This document shows, in pieces, positions 16,483 through 24,506 of a stretch of 64,000 nt of DNA. How positions within the stretch are numbered: position 1 is the stretch's first letter; every line of letters starts with the position of its first letter. A model generated the notes under the pieces. The model had not been told where the DNA came from. It made no database searches and worked only from the letters and a program-made list of their open reading frames with translations. This DNA is from 62-47 sp051954235 (GTDB lineage Bacteria; Pseudomonadota; Alphaproteobacteria; Rhizobiales; Xanthobacteraceae), in NCBI GenBank assembly GCA_051954235.1, contig JBQCHY010000038.1, positions 1 to 64,000 of the forward strand, given 5' to 3'. Made by a program: the position numbers and the translations under genes.

Positions 16483-17577
16483 TCATTCGCGAAATCCCTC
16501 CCTCAGCAGCGTCTGCAACGCCGCTTTATCGAGCCCGCTGAGGCCGAGGCCTTCCAATGTGCGGCCGCCTTGCGAAAAATCCTCGCCGCAGATCGCGCCG
16601 CCGATGGCGAGGAACGATCGCGCCAGCGGCGTGGCGACGCCGGCGAGTTGCGCGACGGAGACGAGGAACGACAGGCCGACGCGCAGATCTTCACGCATAT
16701 AGCGATGTTCGGTGAGCACCAGCCGCTCGCGCCAGTCGCCTGAATCAGTAAGGCGATCGTGCGAGCCGCGGCCATACATCCATTGCTCGCCGTCCTTGGC
16801 GTAGTGATGCGCCAACGGAAAATGCGGCGCGCCATAGCCCAGCGCCTCGCGCACGCTGATGCGTTCGGCATCGAGCGCATCGGTGACGCGGCGGATCGCG
16901 GCTTGTGTGCCTTCCTTGTGAATGTCCCAGCGCTCGAAATGTTCGATCGGCCCGGCGTTCATCACGATCAGCGGCGGATGGATGATCGATCCGGCATTCA
17001 TCAGCGCGCCGGACAACGCGTCGCCGCACGGTTCGATGACGTTGGGAAACGCCTTGCCGATCACCGCCAGCGCGTGGTCGGCGTTCTTCAGCGGAAACAC
17101 GCCGGTGGGGAGACGCTTGGCGCGGATGGTGATGGCGACTTCGAACGGCCCGTGCTTGCGCGTCAGCCACGGCAGCGTGCCGGTTTCGGCGAACGACACA
17201 TCGGCGCGGTTGCCGGCATCATGCATCGCCTTCGCGAAGATGAAGGAGCCGAAGGTGGCGGGCGGCAGATAGACGACTTGTCCATCGGCGAGATGCGGCG
17301 CGAGCGCGCGGGCGATGTCGGCCTGCGCAAAGGCGGGAGCGGGGCAGAGGATCAGTTCCGCGCCGCGCGCGGCGTCCGCGATATCGGCCGTGACCAGTGC
17401 GAGTTTCGCGTCGTGGCGGTCGCGCGAATCTTTCACGACGACGCGGGAGCCTTCCGCGCGCTGTTGCGCCACGGCGCCGGCGTCGCGCCGCCACAGCCGC
17501 ACTTCGTGGCCCTGCAAGGCAAAGTCGCCCGCCGCCGCGAAGGAGCCGTTGCCGCCGCCGAGTACGGTGATGATCAT
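16483..17577 (-). CDS. NAD/octopine (nopaline) dehydrogenase family protein
   Basis: A 364-residue oxidoreductase with an N-terminal Rossmann fold (VLGGGNGSFAAAGDFALQG) and a helical C-terminal domain including HPPLIVMNAGPIEHF and GYGAPHFPLAHHY, the pattern of the octopine/opine dehydrogenase family. Such enzymes couple an amino acid to a keto acid, or reduce related imines. In this operon, between acyl-CoA ligase and hydroxyacyl-CoA dehydrogenase, it could act on an amino- or keto-acid intermediate; this is inference. It starts at ATG 17577. Confidence 0.85.
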   Translation of the reverse strand: MIITVLGGGNGSFAAAGDFALQGHEVRLWRRDAGAVAQQRAEGSRVVVKDSRDRHDAKLALVTADIADAARGAELILCPAPAFAQADIARALAPHLADGQVVYLPPATFGSFIFAKAMHDAGNRADVSFAETGTLPWLTRKHGPFEVAITIRAKRLPTGVFPLKNADHALAVIGKAFPNVIEPCGDALSGALMNAGSIIHPPLIVMNAGPIEHFERWDIHKEGTQAAIRRVTDALDAERISVREALGYGAPHFPLAHHYAKDGEQWMYGRGSHDRLTDSGDWRERLVLTEHRYMREDLRVGLSFLVSVAQLAGVATPLARSFLAIGGAICGEDFSQGGRTLEGLGLSGLDKAALQTLLREGFRE

Positions 17578-17615
17578 TACTTTGTCTCGCTCTCAGTCGT
17601 CGTCGCGCTCTCCAT

Positions 17616-17704
17616 CGTCATGCCCGGGCCTGTCCCGGGCATCCACGTCTTTAAACCGCGTGAAGAAGCAGGACGTGGATGGCCGGGACAAGCCCGGCCA
17701 TGAC
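17616..17704. repeat. Family A paired inverted repeat
   Basis: CGTCATGCCCGGGCCTGTCC faces GTGGATGGCCGGGACAAGCC across a short unique spacer. It fills the intra-operon gap between the octopine-dehydrogenase-like and acyl-CoA ligase genes. Confidence 0.85.
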
Positions 17705-17721
17705 GGCAATCAGCAATCGTG

Positions 17722-19239
17722 TTACTTGCCATTTTCCGCCATCTGCTTGAGCCTAAAATGTTGCACCTTGCCGAGCGCGGTGCGCGGCAGCTCCGTGACG
17801 AAGATGAAATCGCGCGGCACCTTGAAGCGGGCGAGTTGCGCCTGCACATGCGCGGTGAGCACGTCGGCGCGCGGCGCGGCGCCGTCGCGGCAGATGACGT
17901 AGGCCACCGGCACCTCGTCCCATTTCGGATCGGGCCGTCCGACCACGCCGCAATCGGCGACGTCGGGATGCTCTAGCAGCACGCGCTCGATCTCAGCGGC
18001 GTAGATGTTCTCGCCGCCGGAGATGATCATGTTCTTTTTGCGGTCCTGCACGAAGAAGTAGCCGTCGGCGTCGCGCGTGGCGATGTCGCCGGTGCGGAAC
18101 CAGCCGTCGTGCAGCGTCTCGCGCGTCGCTTCCGCATTGCCCCAGTATTCGAAGAACACGTTCGGCCCGCGCACCACGATCTCTCCCGCAACGCCGGTGG
18201 CGACTTCGTTGCCGTCGTCGTCGATCACTTTCGCTTCGCACCACAGGCCGGGCAGGCCGGTGGAGCCGTCGCGCGACAGGTCGCCACGGAGCCGCGTGTA
18301 AACAGCGATCGGGCAGGTCTCGGTGGAGCCGTAGACTTGCAGCACCGGCACGCCGCGCGCGGTGATGCGGTCGATCAGGTCTTGCGGCACGATCTGCGAG
18401 CCGGTGGAGATGGCTTTCAGCGAGGAAAGGTCGGTGGTTGTCCACGCCGGATGCGAGGTCACCGCGAGGATCGTGGCGGGCACCAGCACGGTGAGCGTCG
18501 GGCGTTCGTTGGCGAAGGCCGCCAGCGTGGTGTCCGGCGCGAAGCGGGCGTGGATCGTCACCGTCGCGCCGTGATGGAGCGCCGGCGTGGTCTGGATGTT
18601 GAGCCCGCCGACATGGAAGAACGGCAGCACGGTGAGGATATGGTCGTCGGAGGTGAGGCCGTGCATGTGCTGGCTCATCACGCCGTTCCATAACAGCGCC
18701 TCCTGCCGCAGCACCGCGCCTTTCGGGCGGCCGGTGGTGCCGGAGGTGTAGACGATCAGGAGCGGCGCTTGCAGATCGACATGCGGATTGCGGCCGTCGC
18801 CATTGGCGCGCGTCAGCAGCGCGTCGAAGGCGAGGCCGTGCTCTGGCGTAAAATCGAGGCCGATGATTTTGGCGTCAGGAAGTCCTTCGCGCAGCGGCGC
18901 GATGATGTCGGCGAAAGCCTGTTCGACGAACAGCGCTTTCACGGCGGCGTCGGAGAGGATGAATATCTGCTCGGCTATCGCGAGGCGAAAGTTCATCGGC
19001 ACCAGCATGGCGCCGAGCCGCGCGCAGGCGTAGAGCAACACGAGGTAGTCGGGGCGGTTGAGGCTGAGGATGGCGACGCGGTCGCCGCGCGCAATGCCGT
19101 ATTCGGATTTCAATGCTTTCGCGGTCTGGATGATACGCGCGTCGAACTGCGCGTAGGTGAGGGTGTTGCCCTCGAACCGCAGCGCGATCTTGTCCGGCGT
19201 GAAAGCGGCGTTGCGCGCGATGAGATCGGAGAGGTCCAC
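17722..19239 (-). CDS. Acyl-CoA synthetase, AMP-forming
   Basis: A 505-residue member of the ANL superfamily that activates a carboxylic acid as its CoA thioester through an acyl-adenylate. The P-loop is YTSGTTGRPKGAV. The A5 motif is VYGSTET and the A8 hinge follows at WFRTGDIATRDADGYFFVQDR. The catalytic lysine lies in TALGKVQHF near the C-terminus. Length is normal. The substrate is not readable, and short- to medium-chain or aryl acids are all possible. It lies between the acyl-CoA dehydrogenase and the octopine-type dehydrogenase in one minus-strand operon. Confidence 0.92.
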   Translation of the reverse strand: MDLSDLIARNAAFTPDKIALRFEGNTLTYAQFDARIIQTAKALKSEYGIARGDRVAILSLNRPDYLVLLYACARLGAMLVPMNFRLAIAEQIFILSDAAVKALFVEQAFADIIAPLREGLPDAKIIGLDFTPEHGLAFDALLTRANGDGRNPHVDLQAPLLIVYTSGTTGRPKGAVLRQEALLWNGVMSQHMHGLTSDDHILTVLPFFHVGGLNIQTTPALHHGATVTIHARFAPDTTLAAFANERPTLTVLVPATILAVTSHPAWTTTDLSSLKAISTGSQIVPQDLIDRITARGVPVLQVYGSTETCPIAVYTRLRGDLSRDGSTGLPGLWCEAKVIDDDGNEVATGVAGEIVVRGPNVFFEYWGNAEATRETLHDGWFRTGDIATRDADGYFFVQDRKKNMIISGGENIYAAEIERVLLEHPDVADCGVVGRPDPKWDEVPVAYVICRDGAAPRADVLTAHVQAQLARFKVPRDFIFVTELPRTALGKVQHFRLKQMAENGK

Positions 19240-19285
19240 GTATACAAGCCTATCAATTTTGATGCGCCACCAACCACAAAGGAAA

Positions 19286-19375
19286 CGTCATGCCCGCGCT
19301 TGTCGCGGGTATCCACGTCCTTAAACGACTTCAAGAAACAAGACGTGGATGGCCGGGACAAGCCCGGCCATGACG
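19286..19375. repeat. Family A paired inverted repeat
   Basis: The left palindrome has drifted (ATGCCCGCGCTTGTCGCGGG) and the right one is canonical. The element fills most of the 176-bp gap between the acyl-CoA dehydrogenase and ligase genes. Confidence 0.8.
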
Positions 19376-19415
19376 AATACAACGTCATGCGTTCGTCGCG
19401 GCATCTCGTTTATTA

Positions 19416-20702
19416 TCACTCATCGCTCTCGCCGGGCTCGTACAGCGCCTCGCGGCCGATGCGGTCGAGGCAGAGTTCGGCGGTCCATGGCAGCATCAGC
19501 GAGCCGCAGCGGCTGTCGCGATAGATGCGCTCCAGCGGCAGCGATTTCAGCATGGCCTGGCCGCCGCAGGTGCGGATGGCGAGCGTCGCGATCTCGTTGG
19601 CGCCTTCCATCGCGGAGAACTGCGCGGCGTAAGCGCGCAGCACCTGCGCCTTGGTCGGATTGGCGCAAGCCTCGGTGACGGCCTGAAACCAGATCGCCTT
19701 GGTCTGCTCCAGTTTGACGTGCATTTGCGCCACCGCGATCTGCTTGGTGGGATACATGCGGCGCTTCACCGGCGGCATGCCCGGCACCTCGCCGCGCAGG
19801 TAGCGCACGGTGAAGTCGTAGGCCGCCTGCGCGAGGCCGATGTAGGTCGGCGACAGGGTCAGGAACATGTGCGGCCAGCTCGACGCCGCCTTGAAGTAGA
19901 CGCCGCGCGGCATCAGCGCTTCGTCTTCCGCGACGAAGACGTCCTTGAAAATCAGCGTGCGCGAGACGGTGCCGCGCATGCCGAGCGGGTCCCAATCGCC
20001 GACCACGGAGACGCCTTCGGCCTTTGCCGGTACGGCGAGGTAGAGCGTATTGCGGCGCGAGGCTTTCTCGCCTTCCGCCATCTCGGTGCAGAGCACGCCG
20101 TAGTAATCGGCGTGGCCGGAGAGCGAGGCGAAAATCTTCTTGCCGTTGACCAGCCAGCCGCCCTTCACCGGTTTTGCTTCGGTGCCAAACGCAACGCCGC
20201 CGGCGGCGGCCGCGCCGCCCTCCGAGAACGGCTGCGAGTAGATCGCGCCGTCGTCGACGATGCGCTTGTAATGCACCGCGCGGCGGCGGGCGTGTTCGGC
20301 GCGGGTGGCGGCGTCCATCTCGAGATCGTCGGCGAGCGGGCCGGACCACAAGGTCGAGCAGACATGCATGTTCCAGGTCAGCGCGGTGGCGCCGCAGTAG
20401 CGGCCGATCTCGGCGGCGGTCAGCGCGTAGGTCTGGTAGTCGGCGCCGAGCCCGCCGAGCGCTTTCGGGATCGCGATGCCGAGCAGGCCGGCTTTGTGCA
20501 GGTCGTGATAGTTCTCGACCGGAAAGCGCGCGTCGCGATCATAAGTTGCGGCGCGGCCGGCGAACACCGTCTGCCCGAGATGCCGCGCGCGCGACATGAT
20601 CTCGGCCTGCTCGTCGGTGAGGCGGAAGGCTTTCGGATCGAACAGCGGCGCGTCGGGCGTGGCTGCGACGGCGGGTTTGATGGCGGCGATGGGCGCGGTC
20701 AT
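19416..20702 (-). CDS. Acyl-CoA dehydrogenase family protein
   Basis: A 428-residue flavoprotein. The N-terminal helical domain begins RLTDEQAEIMSRAR and contains GLLGIAIPKALGGLGADY. The middle beta domain contains WLVNGKKIFASLSGHADYY. The C-terminal helical domain includes TKAIWFQAVTEACANPTKAQ and the late EGANEIATLAIRTCGGQ. The family oxidises acyl-CoA to enoyl-CoA using FAD and electron-transfer flavoprotein. It starts 6 bp after the hydrolase stop, so the two are cotranscribed. An early TTG-type extension is not needed, because ATG 20702 gives the normal length. Confidence 0.9.
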   Translation of the reverse strand: MTAPIAAIKPAVAATPDAPLFDPKAFRLTDEQAEIMSRARHLGQTVFAGRAATYDRDARFPVENYHDLHKAGLLGIAIPKALGGLGADYQTYALTAAEIGRYCGATALTWNMHVCSTLWSGPLADDLEMDAATRAEHARRRAVHYKRIVDDGAIYSQPFSEGGAAAAGGVAFGTEAKPVKGGWLVNGKKIFASLSGHADYYGVLCTEMAEGEKASRRNTLYLAVPAKAEGVSVVGDWDPLGMRGTVSRTLIFKDVFVAEDEALMPRGVYFKAASSWPHMFLTLSPTYIGLAQAAYDFTVRYLRGEVPGMPPVKRRMYPTKQIAVAQMHVKLEQTKAIWFQAVTEACANPTKAQVLRAYAAQFSAMEGANEIATLAIRTCGGQAMLKSLPLERIYRDSRCGSLMLPWTAELCLDRIGREALYEPGESDE

Positions 20703-20708
20703 GGATGG

Positions 20709-21527
20709 CTACTCTTTGCGCAGCGGATTGGCGCTGAGGAAACTGGCGAGCGCGGCGTTGAACATCATCGGCCGTTCGAGATTGGCGAGATGGCCGACGC
20801 CTTCGAGTTCGACGTAGCTGGCGCCCGGAATGAAGCTCGCCATCTTCTTCATCATCGGCGCGGGCGCGTTGGTGTCTTCGGAGCCGGCCAGCAGCAATGT
20901 CGGCAGTTTGATGTATTTGAGGATGTCGCGCAGGTCGAAGCCGATCAGCGCGCGCATCGTCGCCTGATAGGTGGCTTCCGGCACCTTCGCCATGCAGTCG
21001 CGCGCCAATTCCATGCCGCGCGGATCGGGATTGGTGCCGGCGAGTTCCTTCACCAGCGTCGGCGCGAGTTGCTTCATGGTCTCGCCGCGCTCCAGCGGGC
21101 CGAGCCGCGCCTCGATGAAAGTCTTTTGCCAGTCGCCGTCCGGCTTGCCGAAGGCCGGGCTGGTCTGCGCCAGCACGATGGCGTGCGGCAGCTTGGGATC
21201 GGTCTTCATCAACTGCTGCACGATCATGCCGCCGATCGAATGCCCGATCAGCACCGGCTTCTTGAGCGCCAGTTGCGCCAGAAAATCCTTCAGCGCCTGC
21301 GCGAGATTTTCGATGCTGGTGGTTTCCAGCGGCTTCGAGCCGCCGTAGCCCGGCATGTCCCAGGCAACGGTGCGATAGCGATTGTCGAAACTGTCGAGCT
21401 GGTCGCGCCAGGCGCGCGCCGCGCCGCCGATACCGTGCAGGAACACCAGCGCCGGGGCGCCGATCTCGCCGGCGGATTGATAGGTGAAGCGACCGTCCCC
21501 GGTCGTCATTTTATCGGGCTCCGCCAC
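20709..21527 (-). CDS. Alpha/beta hydrolase (PcaD-like)
   Basis: A 272-residue hydrolase. The oxyanion motif is FLHGIGGAARAW, followed by WDMPGYGGS. The nucleophile elbow is GHSIGGM with the catalytic serine. The late GVGHLANLERP carries the catalytic histidine. The pattern resembles 3-oxoadipate enol-lactonases and meta-cleavage product hydrolases, so a ring-fission product is a plausible substrate. It is the first gene of the minus-strand catabolic operon, and a candidate operator lies about 65-80 bp upstream. Confidence 0.87.
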   Translation of the reverse strand: MAEPDKMTTGDGRFTYQSAGEIGAPALVFLHGIGGAARAWRDQLDSFDNRYRTVAWDMPGYGGSKPLETTSIENLAQALKDFLAQLALKKPVLIGHSIGGMIVQQLMKTDPKLPHAIVLAQTSPAFGKPDGDWQKTFIEARLGPLERGETMKQLAPTLVKELAGTNPDPRGMELARDCMAKVPEATYQATMRALIGFDLRDILKYIKLPTLLLAGSEDTNAPAPMMKKMASFIPGASYVELEGVGHLANLERPMMFNAALASFLSANPLRKE

Positions 21528-21588
21528 GCCGCGCCTCCGGATCGTTCATCCCGGGCCGATCCTAGCAGGCCGGAGATATATGAAAAGC

Positions 21589-21607
21589 GATAGTTTTAGA
21601 ATTGAAG
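21589..21607 (-). promoter_or_regulatory. Candidate operator, copy 3
   Basis: Read on the minus strand, CTTCAATTCTAAAACTATC aligns with copy 1 at CTTCAATCTTAAAATAATT. It lies about 65 bp upstream of the alpha/beta hydrolase start and so at the head of the operon running down to 15324. Confidence 0.5.
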
Positions 21608-21648
21608 GAATTTTGACGGCCTCGCAGCCTCGAACCGGGTCGCGGGCG

Positions 21649-22260
21649 CTATTTCGACGCGAACGGCATAGGTGCCTTGGCGAGGTGATTGATCTGTGCC
21701 GGACGTCGTGTCTTCAGCGCGGCGAGGAACGCTTTGGCGTTGTCGTTGCCATAGGCGCGGCGGCTGATGCCGAACAGCCCAATGCCGGCCTCGCCATTGG
21801 CATTGCTGATGCGCGCGTAGCGATAGGCGTTCCACTCCACGATGAGTTCGCTGCCGGTGTTATCGCTCATCAGGAAATCGAGCAGCATCTCGCCGGTGGC
21901 ATCATTCTTGATCACCGCCATGCGGACCAGCGGATCGCGATCCTTGCGCGCGTTGAGCTTTTGCATCTGCGTCTGTACCACGTTCGCGACCGTGCGGTCG
22001 CCTTGCAGGAATTCCACCAGCAGCATGTCGTGGAAGTGCGTGACCACCTGTCCCTTCGGAACGTATTCGTGCTTGATGTAGCTCGCCGACGGACGGCTCG
22101 ACCATGCCAGATCATAGGATTGGCCGTCGAAGGCGATCGGTCCCGGAATGTTCAGGTGGTCCTTCACCTGCGCCGCGGCTGACCCCGTCAACACGCTGAA
22201 TGCGATGCAGAATGCGCCGAGTTTGCGCAGATAATATCCGGCTGGCGGAAATGATGGCAT
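21649..22260 (-). CDS. Exported protein of unknown function
   Basis: A 203-residue protein with a signal peptide (LGAFCIAFSVLTGSAAAQ, residues about 14-31). I do not recognise the family. The mature part contains YDLAWSSRPSASYIKHEYVP, HFHDMLLVEFLQGD and ELIVEWNAYRY, and reads as a soluble periplasmic domain without further membrane segments. The start at ATG 22260 gives a clean leader; upstream in-frame starts run into the divergent promoter. It is divergent from the enoyl-CoA hydratase at 22463. Confidence 0.75.
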   Translation of the reverse strand: MPSFPPAGYYLRKLGAFCIAFSVLTGSAAAQVKDHLNIPGPIAFDGQSYDLAWSSRPSASYIKHEYVPKGQVVTHFHDMLLVEFLQGDRTVANVVQTQMQKLNARKDRDPLVRMAVIKNDATGEMLLDFLMSDNTGSELIVEWNAYRYARISNANGEAGIGLFGISRRAYGNDNAKAFLAALKTRRPAQINHLAKAPMPFASK

Positions 22261-22396
22261 CGCGACAGTCTCGTTGATTAAAAACGAAAGACAAGGTTCG
22301 TGGACTAAGTCTGTCGGCAGCGGCGCTTGGTTCAGTTCCGGCACCAATGCGGCGTAACGGGCTCCCTGCCTCGATGAATGCTGCTCGTCTTGCAAT

Positions 22397-22417
22397 CATT
22401 TGAAGTTTAAAATAGTA
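22397..22417 (+). promoter_or_regulatory. Candidate operator, copy 4
   Basis: ATTTGAAGTTTAAAATAGT lies about 45 bp upstream of the enoyl-CoA hydratase start, where a repressor would block transcription. It matches the other copies best in the TTTAAAAT core. Confidence 0.5.
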
Positions 22418-22462
22418 AGGGACGAGGAACCTGAAGACATCCGCAACATCCTCGGAGGTCGC

Positions 22463-23299
<837 letters not shown>

Positions 23300-23335
23300 G
23301 GGGAGTGTGTAATGTGTGCGCTTCTTCAAACACGG

Positions 23336-23461
23336 CGTCGTTCCCGCGAAGGCGGGGACCCATAACCCCTTGCCTTGATTGTTATCGTCGGCGCAGACAA
23401 CTGGCACTTTCCGTATCATGCCTGCTGCGGAGTATGGGTCCCCGCCTTCGCGGGGACGACG
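23336..23461. repeat. Family B paired inverted repeat
   Basis: The left half CGTCGTTCCCGCGAAGGCGG and its inverted right half are separated by about 70 bp containing CTTGATTGTTATCG. The same inner sequence occurs inverted in the copy at 38425-38544, which shows the whole element is one mobile unit. Confidence 0.85.
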
Positions 23462-23600
23462 GCTTTCGTGTTGCACGTCCGTCCCATAAGCGATTTGTCG
23501 ATCAAGTGTCCTCGATGGTGAAAGTCGTGGATTACTTGAAAACTAAAACAATGCGGGCGATGCTGTGTCGCGATGCATCGATGGCAGGTGGATTGATCCC

Positions 23601-24092
23601 ATGATCCTCGATTCCGAGACCAAGGCGGCCGAGCACTCCGAGGACCATGGCGACGAGTTGCGGCTGTGGCTGCGGCTCCTGACTTGCACCAACCTGATCG
23701 AGGGCGAGGTGCGCCGCCGCTTGCGTGAGCGCTTCGATGTGACGTTGCCGCGCTTCGACCTGATGGCGCAACTCGACAAGGCGCCGGACGGTATGACGCT
23801 GTCGGATATCTCCAAGCGCATGATGGTGTCGAACGGCAACGTTACCGGGCTGGTGGAACGCCTCGTCGAGTCCGGCCATCTCGACCGCCGCACCTCGGAA
23901 ACCGATCGCCGCGTCCAAGTGATCCGCCTGACGCGCACCGGCCGCGCCGAGTTCCGCAAGATGGCGGCGGAACACGAATTGTGGATCGCCAGCATTTTCG
24001 CCGACCTGTCGGCCAAGGATGTGCAGGACCTGATGCGGCTGCTCGGCAAAACCAAAGTCTCCGCGCGCAAGGCCACGCAGCAGAAGGCGTAG
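23601..24092 (+). CDS. MarR family transcriptional regulator
   Basis: A 163-residue winged-helix regulator. The DNA-recognition region is MTLSDISKRMMVSNGNVTGL (residues about 66-85) and the wing is TSETDRRVQVIRLT. The start at ATG 23601 is preferred to the GTG at 23565. MarR proteins of this type repress aromatic-acid operons and are released by a phenolic acid or its CoA ester. It lies between the enoyl-CoA hydratase and the CoA ligase-RidA genes, both of which carry the shared operator, and is the best candidate for its binder. Confidence 0.92.
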   Translation: MILDSETKAAEHSEDHGDELRLWLRLLTCTNLIEGEVRRRLRERFDVTLPRFDLMAQLDKAPDGMTLSDISKRMMVSNGNVTGLVERLVESGHLDRRTSETDRRVQVIRLTRTGRAEFRKMAAEHELWIASIFADLSAKDVQDLMRLLGKTKVSARKATQQKA

Positions 24093-24108
24093 GGGACGCG
24101 GCCTCAGC

Positions 24109-24295
24109 CGTCATTGCGAGGAGGCGCAGCCGACGAAGCAATCCAGTTCTTGCTTCGCGGCTTTCTGGATTGCTTCGCTTCGCTCGCAATGACGGGATGT
24201 TCTTCGTCATGGCCGGGCTTGTCCCGGCCATCCACGTCTTCAAATGCGCTCGGAAAGAAAAGACGTGGATGGCCGGAATAAATCCGGCCATGACG
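24109..24295. repeat. Family C and family A elements side by side
   Basis: Family C at 24109-24194 (CGTCATTGCGAGGAGGCGC with an inverted end CTCGCAATGACG) is followed by family A at 24205-24295. Together they fill the gap between marR and the ligase promoter region. Confidence 0.85.
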
Positions 24296-24386
24296 AGCGT
24301 TGATGCATTGTGACGAATTTGTTTCTCCGTTGGCGCGTGATGGACGGAATGGAAGTTATTCACTTCATCCCGCACCGCAGCGAAAT

Positions 24387-24456
24387 GTTTCAAGCCTAAA
24401 ATTGTTGTTGCGCGTCCTCCCGCGTTGCGCGAAGATGCTTTAGATTTAAAATGTAT
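24387..24456 (+). promoter_or_regulatory. Tandem candidate operators, copies 5 and 6
   Basis: Two sites lie 50 bp apart: GTTTCAAGCCTAAAATTGTT at 24387-24406 and GCTTTAGATTTAAAATGTAT at 24437-24456. Both precede the CoA ligase-RidA gene, the second ending about 50 bp before its start. A tandem arrangement with five helical turns between sites suits cooperative binding of a dimeric repressor. Confidence 0.55.
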
Positions 24457-24506
24457 CGCGCGTGCGCCGCTGCGCTTGACCCGCGCGATGGAGAAAGGTT
24501 GTGTCG

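Noticed and set aside
17742..17765. Match to the shared operator (GAGCCTAAAATGTTG) near the end of the acyl-CoA ligase gene
   Set aside because: It lies inside the coding sequence at a conserved C-terminal phrase (HFRLKQM) and not upstream of a gene, so it is treated as chance.
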